Shown here: positions 50,981 through 60,975 of the stretch, piece after piece
Numbering within the stretch: the stretch's first letter is position 1
Layout of the letters: every line of letters starts with the position of its first letter
Origin: Labilibaculum sp. K2S
Lineage (GTDB): Bacteria; Bacteroidota; Bacteroidia; Bacteroidales; Marinifilaceae
Reading direction: 5' to 3'
Assembly: GCF_030372765.1 (NCBI RefSeq)
Contig: NZ_JAUCMW010000003.1
Location: 62,001 to 126,000 of the forward strand
Length of the DNA stretch: 64,000 nucleotides
Made by a program: the position numbers and the translations under genes
The notes under the pieces: generated by a model
Database searches by the model: none
Told to the model about the DNA's origin: nothing
The model's input: only the letters and a program-made list of their open reading frames with translations

Positions 50981-53137
50981 ATGATAAATCAGGAAGTTTC
51001 GATACAATTAGCAGAAGATTTGGGAATTCACCAAGATGGATTTGAAAGGATTTCTAAAAATCTTGGACGACTACCTAATTTATTGGAATTGCAGATTTAT
51101 TCTGTAATGTGGTCCGAAAATGTATCTTACAAGAGTTCTTTTAATTGGATAAATTCATTGCCAAATACAGGTGAGAATATTATTTCCGGTGCTCATCAGT
51201 CCAATGCCGGAGTTGTTGATATTGGAAATGGGGAATATTGTGTGTTTAAAATGGGAACTCACAATCATCCCAGTGGAATAGATCCTTATCAAGGAGCTGC
51301 AACCTGTGTAGGTGATGTTTGTCGCGATGTTGTATCTGTTGGAGCAAAACCAGTACTTATTTTAAATTCATTGCGTTTTGGCGAAGCTTTTTTGGATCGG
51401 ACCAAATGGTTAATGGATGAGGTGGTGAAGGGTATTCGTGATTATTCTTCTGTTCTTTACATGGAAAACATGGGCGGAGAGGTTTGTTTTAATTCTTGCT
51501 ATGATACGAATCCTCTTGTTAATGTTATGATTGCAGGAATTGTTCCAAAGGAAAAATTACTGCTTAACAGGAAAATGATTCCCAGACAATTGATTCTAAT
51601 TGTTGGTAATTCGACAGGGGCAGAAGGTGTTTTCGGTCAGGATGAAAATTTCACAATCCCAAAAGGAAATCCGGATATTGGAAGTGTATTAATTGACAGT
51701 ATTCTTAAACTGAATGATGAAAATGCAATCGTTCGTATCGAGAATCTAGATATGGCTGGTATCGTTAATGCTGTGGCCTCTATAAGTGTACATGCAAAAC
51801 ATGGTGTTGATATCGATCTAAATCAAATACCTCTTAATCAGTCTGGATTAGGTTTGGAACAAGTTCTTTTATCAAGAACACAAGAAAGAATGATGCTGGT
51901 TATCGATAAAGAAAAGCAGGATTTAGTTTTTAGTGTATTTGAGAAAGCCAAGATTCCATGTAGTAAAATTGGAGAGATAACTGATGATAAAACAATTCGG
52001 TTTACTGAGGCGTCAAATGTAGTGGCAGAATTAAATGCACATGATTTAGTGATGGGATATGGTGCTCCACAATCAAATAGAAAGCATCATCCTATCCTCA
52101 AAGAAAAAGACGTTGATTTTTTAGAGATTATTCCTGAACCTGATAATTACTGGAAAGTGATTAGTGAAATGGTTAATAATCCAAATTTGATAATTAAGGA
52201 GTCTTTACAACTTGATTTTGAAGAGGAAACAAACAAGTCGCCTTCTGATGCTCAAATATCAATGGAGAATTTAAATGGTAAAGCTCTTTGTTTTACTGTA
52301 TCAGGTAATTCTGTTTATTCATTCAACGATCCAAATTTAGGTGCGCAGATTAATATTGCCAGAGCAGTTCGACGTATTGTTTGTTCGGGAGGAAAACCTT
52401 TGGCATTTAATGATTGTTTGAATTTTGGCAGCCCTTTAGAAGAAAATGTTTTTTCACAATTTGTAGAAACTATTAAAGGAATTTCCAATGCCAGCGAATT
52501 TTTCGATACTCCGGTTGTTGGGGGGAATGTGAGTTTTTATAATGAAAGCTCTGTGCTTGGTAAACGAGTTGCTATAAATCCCACGCCAATAATTGGCATG
52601 CTTGGAGTTATTAGCCCGAAGACAAATCACATGTCGTATATATACAGAAATAAGGGTGATGTAATTTTTCTGATTGGCAAATCCAGAAATGATATTTCGG
52701 GTTCCGAGTACTTGTGTTCAGTTCATAAAAAGTGTGATGTTGGTGTTCCTTACTTCAATCTCGATGAAGAGAAAGCAATAAATAGTGTTGTTGCCAATTT
52801 GATTGAGAAGAAATTGATTAGCTCTGCTCATTCTGTTGAAAGAGGTGGCCTTTTCTTTAATTTAATAGAATCATCTATGCCATTAGGATTTGGTTTTGAT
52901 ATTACCTCTCCTGCTGAAATCCGTCAGGATGCATTCTTATTTGGGGAAGCTCAAGGACGAGTGGTCGTTTCTGTCTCCATGGAAAACGAAGATCGTTTTG
53001 TGGACATGATGATGGAAAGTGGAGTTCGGTTTTCAACTTTAGGTCATGTTACCAAGGGGGAATTAAGAATTGATGATATTTCATATGGTTCCATTGATGA
53101 GTATAAAAAAGGATATCAACAAAAAGCAATTAAGTGA
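50981..53137 (+). CDS. purL: Phosphoribosylformylglycinamidine synthase subunit PurL (small type)
   Basis: Purine pathway step converting FGAR to FGAM with glutamine and ATP. 718 residues from ATG 50981; the open frame extends into the divergent SDR gene, but the conserved start is MINQEVSIQLAEDLGI. Motifs are MWSENVSYKSS, THNHPSGIDPYQGAATCVGDVCRDV and the second-half GGVSFYNES-type segment GGNVSFYNESS. The size is that of small PurL, which needs separate PurQ and PurS; neither is in the window. Confidence 0.95.
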   Translation: MINQEVSIQLAEDLGIHQDGFERISKNLGRLPNLLELQIYSVMWSENVSYKSSFNWINSLPNTGENIISGAHQSNAGVVDIGNGEYCVFKMGTHNHPSGIDPYQGAATCVGDVCRDVVSVGAKPVLILNSLRFGEAFLDRTKWLMDEVVKGIRDYSSVLYMENMGGEVCFNSCYDTNPLVNVMIAGIVPKEKLLLNRKMIPRQLILIVGNSTGAEGVFGQDENFTIPKGNPDIGSVLIDSILKLNDENAIVRIENLDMAGIVNAVASISVHAKHGVDIDLNQIPLNQSGLGLEQVLLSRTQERMMLVIDKEKQDLVFSVFEKAKIPCSKIGEITDDKTIRFTEASNVVAELNAHDLVMGYGAPQSNRKHHPILKEKDVDFLEIIPEPDNYWKVISEMVNNPNLIIKESLQLDFEEETNKSPSDAQISMENLNGKALCFTVSGNSVYSFNDPNLGAQINIARAVRRIVCSGGKPLAFNDCLNFGSPLEENVFSQFVETIKGISNASEFFDTPVVGGNVSFYNESSVLGKRVAINPTPIIGMLGVISPKTNHMSYIYRNKGDVIFLIGKSRNDISGSEYLCSVHKKCDVGVPYFNLDEEKAINSVVANLIEKKLISSAHSVERGGLFFNLIESSMPLGFGFDITSPAEIRQDAFLFGEAQGRVVVSVSMENEDRFVDMMMESGVRFSTLGHVTKGELRIDDISYGSIDEYKKGYQQKAIK

Positions 53138-53171
53138 GTTTTCACAACAAGATGAATGTTTAACTTTTTAA

Positions 53172-53201
53172 CAAAGAATCATGTAATGGTTCTTTGTTTT
53201 T
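53172..53201 (+). terminator. Terminator of purL
   Basis: CAAAGAATC (53172-53180) pairs with GGTTCTTTG (53188-53196, one G-T) and is followed by TTTTT. Confidence 0.78.
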
Positions 53202-53208
53202 CATTCAC

Positions 53209-53216
53209 TATATTTG
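53209..53216 (+). promoter_or_regulatory. -7 box for the menG-porT group
   Basis: TATATTTG, an exact TAnnTTTG match, ending 59 bases before the GTG at 53276. Confidence 0.6.
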
Positions 53217-53275
53217 TGCTTTTACAATTAAATTGGTCCGCGGGCTATACATTTTAATCATTAGACTTTTTATTC

Positions 53276-54004
53276 GTGGTAAATCCCTATAAAGATTTAG
53301 ATAAGAGCAAAAAAGATCAGGTTGCCCTGATGTTTAATAATATTGCAAGGAAATATGATTTTTTAAATCATTTTTTATCCATGGGAATTGATAAGCTTTG
53401 GAGAAGGAAAGCTGTTAAATTATTACAATCGATTCAGCCCAGACAACTTTTGGATATTGCAACAGGAACGGGTGATTTTGCCTTGGCTTGTTTAAAATTA
53501 AATCCTGATAAAGTTACAGGAATTGATATTTCAACTGAAATGCTTGCGGTAGGCCGAGAGAAGATTGCTAAGAAAAATCTTCAGGATAAAATAGAATTAT
53601 TTGAAGGAGATTCGGAAAATATTCAGTTTGATGATAACTCATTCGATGCAATAACTGTAGCTTTTGGTGTTCGCAATTTTGAGAATTTAGAAAAAGGATT
53701 ACAAGAAATGAATCGTGTTGTTCGTCCGGGAGGAAAAGTGGTTGTTCTGGAATTTTCAAAACCAAAAAAGTTTCCGGTAAAACAATTTTACAATTTTTAC
53801 TTTTTTAATATACTTCCTTTCTGGGGTAAAATGGTTTCTAAGGACAGTTCAGCATATACCTACTTACCAGAATCTGTAGGAGCTTTTCCTGATGGAGAGA
53901 ATTTTCTGGAAATATATAAATCCTGTGGTTTTGTAGATGCTGAGCAAATAAAGTTGAGTTTTGGAATTGCCTCCATTTACATCGGAACCAAACCAGTACA
54001 ATAA
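53276..54004 (+). CDS. menG: Demethylmenaquinone methyltransferase
   Basis: Methylates demethylmenaquinone to menaquinone (the UbiE/MenG family). 242 residues from GTG 53276 (VNPYKDLDKSKKDQV). Motifs: MFNNIARKYDFLNHFLSMGIDKLWRRKAV, SAM site LLDIATGTGDFALACL, and DAITVAFGVRNFENLEKGLQEM. Menaquinone fits an anaerobic respiratory lifestyle. The porT gene follows after 41 bases, an arrangement known from other Bacteroidota. Confidence 0.95.
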   Translation: MVNPYKDLDKSKKDQVALMFNNIARKYDFLNHFLSMGIDKLWRRKAVKLLQSIQPRQLLDIATGTGDFALACLKLNPDKVTGIDISTEMLAVGREKIAKKNLQDKIELFEGDSENIQFDDNSFDAITVAFGVRNFENLEKGLQEMNRVVRPGGKVVVLEFSKPKKFPVKQFYNFYFFNILPFWGKMVSKDSSAYTYLPESVGAFPDGENFLEIYKSCGFVDAEQIKLSFGIASIYIGTKPVQ

Positions 54005-54045
54005 AAGAGTATTTTGTAGGTTTATACTTAAAAGAATTCCAAAAT

Positions 54046-54750
54046 TTGAAAAGAATACTATTTATACTGTTGTCATTGCTTAGCTTTTCATCCTGTTTTT
54101 CACAGAGAGGATATAAAGCTGAGAGCATTTTAAATTATCAAAAAATTGATCAGAAATGGTTGCATTTTGGGTTTACTTTGGGCGTGAACAGCATGGATTT
54201 TGCGATATATAATTCCGGGAAAGGTGATGCCCGCGCAGAACAGGTTGTTTTTTCTCCGGGCTTTACGGTTGGAATTGTTTCTGATTTGCGTTTGCATGAA
54301 GATTGGTCTCTGCGATTTCTGCCTGGTTTGGAATTTGGACAGCGAACCATAAGATATTCTAATCTGGATGTGGAAGAGGTTAATGTTGAATCGGTATTGG
54401 TAAATCTTCCTTTACTGCTTAAATATAGAGCCCGACGATTGAATAATTATCGTCCATACTTAATTGGTGGAGCAAGTTTTAAAATTGATGTGCAATCGCA
54501 GGATGCTTTAGATCCGGAAAACGATATGCTGGTGCGACTAAAAAATACAGATCTGTATTTGGAGTTGGGAGCGGGTATCGATTTTTATTTACCCTATTTT
54601 AAGCTCGCAACAGAATTGAAATTTGCTATCGGATTAAAGGATGTTATGAATCATGAATATGATATTGATAATCCGGGATATGAAGCTTACACCGATGTTT
54701 TTAGGAAAGTGAATTCCAAAATTATCACTCTTTCCTTTCATTTCGAATAG
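54046..54750 (+). CDS. porT: PorT/SprT-like outer-membrane protein, type IX secretion
   Basis: 234 residues from TTG 54046 (LKRILFILLSLLSFSSCFSQ signal). The mature protein is an eight-strand-type barrel with WLHFGFTLGVNSMDFAIY, FSPGFTVGIVSDLRLHEDW and SLRFLPGLEFGQRTI, ending ITLSFHFE. Length, strand pattern and position next to menG match PorT/SprT, which is needed for type IX secretion and gliding. A general porin-family (PorT-family) label is the fallback. No other T9SS genes are in the window. Confidence 0.85.
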   Translation: MKRILFILLSLLSFSSCFSQRGYKAESILNYQKIDQKWLHFGFTLGVNSMDFAIYNSGKGDARAEQVVFSPGFTVGIVSDLRLHEDWSLRFLPGLEFGQRTIRYSNLDVEEVNVESVLVNLPLLLKYRARRLNNYRPYLIGGASFKIDVQSQDALDPENDMLVRLKNTDLYLELGAGIDFYLPYFKLATELKFAIGLKDVMNHEYDIDNPGYEAYTDVFRKVNSKIITLSFHFE

Positions 54751-54779
54751 GGATTTTCATCTCATAATATTTTCTTAGA

Positions 54780-56348
54780 ATGATTACCGAATTAGATATA
54801 GTATTAAGTCCGAAGGATGCTTCAGATAAAAAATATTACCAACCAATCTTAGCTAAAAAATTAGGTGTTAATGTTTCGCAGATTCATGAAATAAAAATTC
54901 TGAGAAAATCGATTGATGCACGTCGAAGAAACATTTTAGTTAATCTTCGGTTTCGTGTTGCCTGCGGGGAAGAATTCCCTCAATCCAAAGAATTTGCATT
55001 CGATTATTCTAATGTTGCAGGGAAAAAGAAAGTGATTGTGGTTGGAGCAGGACCTGCAGGTTTGTTTGCAGCTCTTCGATTAATTGAACTGGGATATCAG
55101 CCTGTTGTTTTGGAAAGGGGCAAAAGCGTTGAGGACAGAAAGAAAGATTTGGGAGAACTGCATCGGACAAGAAATGTAAATCCGGACTCTAATTATAGTT
55201 TTGGTGAAGGCGGAGCCGGAACATTCTCTGATGGAAAATTGTACACTCGTTCCAAGAAGCGCGGAGATTTGAAGAAAATTTTGAAGGTGTTGCATTTTCA
55301 TGGTGCTCAGGATGACATTTTATTTGATGCGCATCCACATATTGGTACTGATGTTCTGCCAAAGGTAATTGTTCGGATACGTGAAAATATTTTAAAAGCT
55401 GGTGGACAGGTTCATTTCTCAACAAAGGTGGTTGATTATATTTTAGACGGTGATCGAATTTGTGGTGTTGTTACTGAAAGTGGTGAGGAAATTATTGGAG
55501 AGGGAGTAATACTGGCAACAGGTCATTCTGCTCGTGATGTATATCGTAAGCTTCACAAACAGGGAATTGAGTTAGAGGCTAAGTCATTTGCAATGGGTGT
55601 TCGAATTGAGCATTCACAAGAGTTAATTGATCAAATTCAGTATCACAATCCTGCCGGGCGAGGTGATTATTTGCCGGCAGCAAGTTACAGTTTTGTTCAT
55701 CAGGTGGAAGACCGGGGTGTGTACTCATTTTGTATGTGTCCGGGAGGAGTAATTGTTCCTGCATCAACAGGAGACAGACAGCAGGTTGTTAATGGAATGT
55801 CTTCCTCGAATAGAAATACAGCTTTTGCAAATTCGGGTATGGCAGTTGAAATCCGCACTCAGGATTTGAAGGAATATCAGCAACACGGTGCTTTGGCGGG
55901 CTTGTATTTTCAGGAAGAATTGGAAGAAAGAGCATTTGTTGAAGGTGGCGAAAATTTAACGGCTCCTGCACAAAGAATGAATGATTTTGTGAATGGGAAA
56001 AGGAGTAGTTCTTTGCCTAAAACATCTTATCAACCTGGAATTGTATCGTCTCCTATGCATGAGTGGCTGCCGGAGCATATTCGACTCCGTTTGCAGGAAG
56101 GATTTAAAGTGTTTGGGCAGAAATCCAAAGGTTTCCTTACGAATGAGGCAGTTATTTTGGGCGTAGAGTCAAGAACGTCATCACCTGTGAGAATTCCGAG
56201 AGAACGGGAAAGTTTTCAGCACATCCGAATTGAAGGGTTATTTCCTTGTGGCGAAGGTGCCGGTTATGCTGGAGGAATTGTATCTGCAGCAATGGATGGA
56301 GAGCAATGTGCTGATGCATTTGACAGATATCAAAATCCCAATAAATAA
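54780..56348 (+). CDS. FAD-dependent dehydrogenase (COG2509 type)
   Basis: 522 residues: an N-terminal about 85-residue domain (ELDIVLSPKDASDKKYYQPIL, LRKSIDARRRNI), then an FAD-binding Rossmann VIVVGAGPAGLFAALRLIELG, NYSFGEGGAGTFSDGKLYTR, GVILATGHSARDVYRKL and a C-terminal GEGAGYAGGIVSAAMDG that closes the FAD site. These uncharacterised flavoproteins are widespread in anaerobes; substrate unknown. It follows porT by 29 bases. Confidence 0.88.
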   Translation: MITELDIVLSPKDASDKKYYQPILAKKLGVNVSQIHEIKILRKSIDARRRNILVNLRFRVACGEEFPQSKEFAFDYSNVAGKKKVIVVGAGPAGLFAALRLIELGYQPVVLERGKSVEDRKKDLGELHRTRNVNPDSNYSFGEGGAGTFSDGKLYTRSKKRGDLKKILKVLHFHGAQDDILFDAHPHIGTDVLPKVIVRIRENILKAGGQVHFSTKVVDYILDGDRICGVVTESGEEIIGEGVILATGHSARDVYRKLHKQGIELEAKSFAMGVRIEHSQELIDQIQYHNPAGRGDYLPAASYSFVHQVEDRGVYSFCMCPGGVIVPASTGDRQQVVNGMSSSNRNTAFANSGMAVEIRTQDLKEYQQHGALAGLYFQEELEERAFVEGGENLTAPAQRMNDFVNGKRSSSLPKTSYQPGIVSSPMHEWLPEHIRLRLQEGFKVFGQKSKGFLTNEAVILGVESRTSSPVRIPRERESFQHIRIEGLFPCGEGAGYAGGIVSAAMDGEQCADAFDRYQNPNK

Positions 56349-57119
56349 CTAGAATTCGGGTCTCCTGAATTCTGAGCAAATTATAGAGGTTGCAACCGAA
56401 ACATTAAGAGATTCGGAAACAGCTTTTCCACTTGGAAAATCAGGAATGTAGAGCTTGTTGGTCACTAATTTTTGAATTGTTTCAGAAACACCTTTTCCTT
56501 CATTTCCCATTATGATGAACCCCTTTTTTTGAAGTTGACAATTGTAGATGATTTCCCCTTCGAGAAAGGTGCCGTAAATAGGAAAATCAGGTGTTTTATA
56601 TTTCAAAATTAATTCTTCAAGGGAGGTGTAAATGACAGTAATACTGGAGATAGCACCCATGGTGGCTTGAATTACTTTGGGGTTGTAAAGATCAACCGTG
56701 TTAGGAGAGCAAAACAGATGTTTTATCCCAAACCAGTCGGCTATTCTTATTATAGTACCCAAATTTCCGGGATCCTGAACATCATCAAGAACCAGAGATA
56801 GTGAATCCTGAATGATTGTTTCATTTATAATTCGAGATGGGATTCTAAAAACAGCGACTACCGTTGATGGAGTTTTTAAAGAGCTGATTTTTTTTATCTG
56901 AGTCGCATCTGTTTCAATACGATTAGTAATTTTTGCTTTGTTGGAAACAGAATTACATTCTTTCCATTCTTTGGTGTAAATAAGAAATTCTACTTCGGTT
57001 TTTGCCTCAATAAGATCTGATACTAATTTATTTCCTTCTGCTACGAAAAGCTGATGCTGATCCCTGTATTTTTTCTGTTGAAGGCTGGTTATCAGTTTGA
57101 TTTGATTTTTGGATAGCAC
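56349..57119 (-). CDS. SpoU-family RNA 2'-O-methyltransferase
   Basis: 256 residues. An N-terminal RNA-binding region (KKYRDQHQLFVAEGNKLVSDL) precedes the trefoil-knot SPOUT domain with the three family motifs LVLDDVQDPGNLGTIIRIAD, FIIMGNEGKGVS and IPDFPSGKAVSESLNVSVAT. It methylates a ribose in rRNA or tRNA; which nucleotide cannot be told. Its stop directly abuts the convergent dehydrogenase stop. Confidence 0.93.
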   Translation of the reverse strand: MLSKNQIKLITSLQQKKYRDQHQLFVAEGNKLVSDLIEAKTEVEFLIYTKEWKECNSVSNKAKITNRIETDATQIKKISSLKTPSTVVAVFRIPSRIINETIIQDSLSLVLDDVQDPGNLGTIIRIADWFGIKHLFCSPNTVDLYNPKVIQATMGAISSITVIYTSLEELILKYKTPDFPIYGTFLEGEIIYNCQLQKKGFIIMGNEGKGVSETIQKLVTNKLYIPDFPSGKAVSESLNVSVATSIICSEFRRPEF

Positions 57120-57185
57120 GGTTTTTATTTTGAAAAATTATCATTTAAAGGCTGTTAAAGCCAAGAATATATCATTGAAGTTAAG

Positions 57186-57193
57186 TATCTTTG
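57186..57193 (+). promoter_or_regulatory. -7 box for tamL
   Basis: TATCTTTG, an exact TAnnTTTG match, ending 34 bases before the TTG start at 57228. Confidence 0.65.
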
Positions 57194-57227
57194 TCGTATT
57201 TTAAACCGAATAATACTTTTATTATAT

Positions 57228-59621
57228 TTGAAATCATACGAGAAATACAAAAGTAGTTATAATTTCCCTATTTTATTTTTTTTGACAGGCCTGCTTTTAG
57301 TTTTAGGTGCTTGTTCTACTACAAAATATGTTGGTGAAGGTGAATATCTATTGAATAAGGTTGTTGTTAATTCTGACGACAAGTCCATTCCAAAAAGTGA
57401 ATTAAAGCGCAATGTAAAGCAAACCCCTAATTTAAAGATTTTAGGGGTTTGGAAATTCCACTTGGGTTTATATAATTTATCCGGTAAGGATAAAGAGAAA
57501 GGATTTAATAAATGGCTAAGAAGAATTGGTGAGGAACCGGTTATTTATGAGGATTTTCAAACGAAGCGTTCCTTACGACAATTGGAGATTTATTTGCAGA
57601 AAAAAGGCTATTTCAATGCCGAAGTTCGGGATTCGGTAAGTTTTAAAAGAAAAAAAGCCAAAGTATATTACTTTATAAAATCCAAAGAGCCTTATCGTTA
57701 TCGGAATGTTTATCGGGAAATAAACGAACTTCCTTATAATTTTCTTTCCCCTTTTCAGGAGAAAGGAGAGATGTCTGATTCCACTCTAATTCGTAAATAT
57801 ATTGTTTCCGATAAAAGTAATTCGGATGTTCAGTTAGGAGATAAAGTGGATTCCGACGTTTTGAATAAGGAGAGGATCAGGATTTCAAAATTGTTAAAGA
57901 ATCAAGGGTACTTTAATTTTTCCAGAGAGTACATTCATTTTATTATGGATAGTACCAATAAAGCCAACAAAATGGATGTTTTTGTTGGAGTTAAAACACC
58001 TGAAGATAGTAAGGCCGTTAAAAAATACAAAATCAACAAAGTTTCAATATTTACCGAGTACGATCCTAAGTTGATGTTGATGAATGATGAGAAGTATTTA
58101 ATGGATTTGGATACCATCCAGTATGAGGGTGTTGATTTTATTTACAGGAAAAGGATTAAAATTAAGCCAGACGTGATTTTATCTTCGATATTGATTCGTA
58201 AAAATGAACTTTACAATTTAAAATCAGTCGAACAGACATATAGCCACCTTCAATCTTTAGGTCAGTTTAAGTTTCTAAATGTAAAATTTGAAGAGAATAC
58301 AGATTCTGATGAAGAGGAGTTCGGTAGCTTAGATTGCGTTATTCAATTAACTCCTCACGATCAGCAGTCATATTCCGTCGAATTTGAAGGAACTAATTCA
58401 TCTGGGAATATTGGATTTGCAGGAAATTTAAATTATCAGCACAAAAATTTATTTGGTGGAGCAGAAATTTTTGATCTGCAATTTTCGACAGCAAAGGAAA
58501 CCTTAAAATCTAATGAGCAAACAAATTTTAGTTCGTCGGAATACGGAGTTGAATCAAAATTGAGCATTCCGAAATTTTTATTGCCTTTGTTAACTGCCGA
58601 GAAATTCAGGAAATCTTACAATCCTAAAACAGTATTTTCTTTGTCGTATAATTTTCAAAAACGACCTGATTACACCAGAACGATTGCCGATGCCAGTTTT
58701 GGTTATGTTTGGAAATCTTCAAAGTATTTACGACACACACTTAATCTGATAGAATTGAATTTTGTTGATGTTAAAAACTTAAGTGAAGATTTTCTGGGAT
58801 CAATAAGCAATTTATACATTAAAAATTCATTTACCGATCACGTAATTACAACCAGCAGGTATTCATTGACATATAATGATCAGAATATTAATAGGCCTGG
58901 GGATTATAATTACCTCAGATTTAATTTTGAGTCAGCAGGAAATAGCCTTAAAGCAATAAATAAGTTGATTGGGAAGACTGAAAAAAATGACCTTAACGAT
59001 GAGGGAAATATTGAAGGAACTTATTCCAATTTTATTGGAATTCGATTTGCCCAATACTTAAAGAGTGATATTGAATATCGGTTTAGCCATCATATAAACA
59101 AAGCTAATACAATGGTTTACAGGGCTTTTGTTGGGGCGGGTTTGCCTTATGGAAACTTAGAGGTATTACCATTTGAGAAAAGTTATTTTTCCGGTGGAGC
59201 TAATGGTATTAGAGCATGGCAAGTGCGTTCATTAGGTCCGGGATCGTATTTTTCCGATGATGCAGCAATTTATCCAAACAATTCGGCAGATTTAAAACTT
59301 GAAGCCAATTTGGAATATCGTTTCAAATTATTCTGGGTTCTGGAAGGTGCTTTATTTGTAGATGCCGGTAATATTTGGGCAATTTCGAAGAGAGATAATC
59401 GTGTTGGAGCTGATTTTAAATTTGACAGGTTTTATAAAGAAATTGCTTTAGGAACTGGTTTTGGAACTCGTGTTGATTTGAATTTCATCCTTTTCCGTAT
59501 TGATTTAGGTTTAAAATTGCACGATCCTTCTTTAGTATCTGGGGAAAGGTGGATTATTGCTCATCGTCCATTTAAACTTAATCAACTTACCTTTAATATT
59601 GGAATTGGATATCCTTTTTAA
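57228..59621 (+). CDS. tamL: TamL-type outer-membrane lipoprotein (Omp85 family)
   Basis: 797 residues from TTG 57228. The signal ends in lipobox LGAC (Cys29), then STTKYVGEGEYLLNKV, the typical start of TamL. POTRA-like domains (about 45-380) precede the barrel; GNLNYQHKNLFGGAEIFDLQ marks the barrel start, FSGGANGIRAWQVRSLGPG is the RxW/RGF-type lid-loop signature, and the chain ends LTFNIGIGYPF. In Bacteroidota TamL replaces TamA and works with TamB in outer-membrane biogenesis. No tamB follows; fbaA comes next. Confidence 0.92.
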   Translation: MKSYEKYKSSYNFPILFFLTGLLLVLGACSTTKYVGEGEYLLNKVVVNSDDKSIPKSELKRNVKQTPNLKILGVWKFHLGLYNLSGKDKEKGFNKWLRRIGEEPVIYEDFQTKRSLRQLEIYLQKKGYFNAEVRDSVSFKRKKAKVYYFIKSKEPYRYRNVYREINELPYNFLSPFQEKGEMSDSTLIRKYIVSDKSNSDVQLGDKVDSDVLNKERIRISKLLKNQGYFNFSREYIHFIMDSTNKANKMDVFVGVKTPEDSKAVKKYKINKVSIFTEYDPKLMLMNDEKYLMDLDTIQYEGVDFIYRKRIKIKPDVILSSILIRKNELYNLKSVEQTYSHLQSLGQFKFLNVKFEENTDSDEEEFGSLDCVIQLTPHDQQSYSVEFEGTNSSGNIGFAGNLNYQHKNLFGGAEIFDLQFSTAKETLKSNEQTNFSSSEYGVESKLSIPKFLLPLLTAEKFRKSYNPKTVFSLSYNFQKRPDYTRTIADASFGYVWKSSKYLRHTLNLIELNFVDVKNLSEDFLGSISNLYIKNSFTDHVITTSRYSLTYNDQNINRPGDYNYLRFNFESAGNSLKAINKLIGKTEKNDLNDEGNIEGTYSNFIGIRFAQYLKSDIEYRFSHHINKANTMVYRAFVGAGLPYGNLEVLPFEKSYFSGGANGIRAWQVRSLGPGSYFSDDAAIYPNNSADLKLEANLEYRFKLFWVLEGALFVDAGNIWAISKRDNRVGADFKFDRFYKEIALGTGFGTRVDLNFILFRIDLGLKLHDPSLVSGERWIIAHRPFKLNQLTFNIGIGYPF

Positions 59622-59747
59622 ATCGCATTCGTTTGCGTAATTTTCTTATATCCAAAACAGTGCAAAATCTATAATTTCTTTTTAACTTCGTGCCAAATTG
59701 ACTTCCCAGCCGATTTTATTTAGAACTATCCGATAAAAAATATTATT

Positions 59748-60824
59748 ATGAAACGAGTATTAGATGTAGTTAAGCCAGGTGTTGTAACTGGTAACGATGT
59801 TCAAAAATTATTTCAAATAGCTAAAGAAGAAGGATTTGCTATTCCTGCTGTAAATGTTATTGGTACTAACTCAATCAATGCTGCTCTTGAGGCTGCGCGT
59901 GAAGTTAATTCTCCAATCATTATTCAGTTCTCAAATGGTGGTGCTTCATTTTTCGCTGGAAAAGGAATTGTTGCTGAAGGACAAGGTGCCGCTATTATTG
60001 GTGCTGTTGCAGGTGCTAAATATGTTCATGCTGTAGCAGAACATTATGGTATTCCAGTTATCTTGCATACCGATCATGCGGCTAAAAAACTACTTCCTTG
60101 GATCGATGGTTTATTGGATGCAGGTGAAGCCTTTTTCGCAGAAACAGGAAAACCATTATTTAGCTCACACATGTTAGATTTATCTGAAGAGCCATTGGAG
60201 GAAAATATTGATACTTGCGCTAAGTATTTAGAGCGTATGGATAAAATGGGTATGACTATCGAAATTGAATTAGGTTGTACTGGTGGAGAAGAAGATGGTG
60301 TTGATAATTCAGATATGGACAACTCATTATTGTATACACAACCTGCAGATGTTGCCTTGGCTTATGAAACTTTATTAAAAGTTTCTTCTAGTTTTACAAT
60401 TGCTGCTTCTTTTGGTAATGTTCATGGTGTGTATAAGCCAGGTAATGTTGTCTTGACTCCAAAAATCCTATTAAATTCTCAGACTTTTATTTCTGAGAAA
60501 TATGGAGTTGCGAAAAATACAGTTGATTTTGTTTTCCATGGTGGATCAGGTTCAAGTGTTGAAGAAATTCGTGAAGCAATCTCTTACGGAGTTGTTAAAA
60601 TGAATATCGATACTGATACTCAGTGGGCATGTTGGGATGGTATCCGTACTTTCGAAGCTAAAAACCATGACTACCTGCAAGGTCAAATTGGAAACCCTGA
60701 AGGGGGTGACAAGCCAAATAAGAAATATTACGATCCCCGTGTATGGTTGCGTGCAGGCGAGGTTTCTATGAAAGATCGATTAGTTAAAGCTTTCGAAGAT
60801 TTAAATGGAGTAGGACGTAACTAA
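59748..60824 (+). CDS. fbaA: Class II fructose-bisphosphate aldolase
   Basis: Zinc-dependent aldolase of glycolysis and gluconeogenesis. 358 residues of the class IIA type (E. coli FbaA length). HTDHAAKKLLPW carries zinc ligand His and catalytic Asp, ELGCTGGEEDGVDN and FGNVHGVY carry further ligands, and VFHGGSGSS and VKMNIDTDTQWA form the phosphate site. TAACTTCG at 59683-59690 is a one-mismatch -7 box. A terminator follows. Confidence 0.97.
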   Translation: MKRVLDVVKPGVVTGNDVQKLFQIAKEEGFAIPAVNVIGTNSINAALEAAREVNSPIIIQFSNGGASFFAGKGIVAEGQGAAIIGAVAGAKYVHAVAEHYGIPVILHTDHAAKKLLPWIDGLLDAGEAFFAETGKPLFSSHMLDLSEEPLEENIDTCAKYLERMDKMGMTIEIELGCTGGEEDGVDNSDMDNSLLYTQPADVALAYETLLKVSSSFTIAASFGNVHGVYKPGNVVLTPKILLNSQTFISEKYGVAKNTVDFVFHGGSGSSVEEIREAISYGVVKMNIDTDTQWACWDGIRTFEAKNHDYLQGQIGNPEGGDKPNKKYYDPRVWLRAGEVSMKDRLVKAFEDLNGVGRN

Positions 60825-60846
60825 ATTACCTTCTATCGAAATATAT

Positions 60847-60874
60847 AAAACCCGGATTTATTCCGGGTTTTTTG
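60847..60874 (+). terminator. Terminator of fbaA
   Basis: AACCCGGA (60849-60856) pairs with TCCGGGTT (60862-60869), followed by T residues. Confidence 0.88.
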
Positions 60875-60975
60875 TTTTCAATGATTCTAAACTTCAATCG
60901 TGTTTTTGAATTTGAAGTTAATTTTAGCAAATTTGGAATTCCTCGAATTTGAATACAGGCAACTAAAAAGAACAA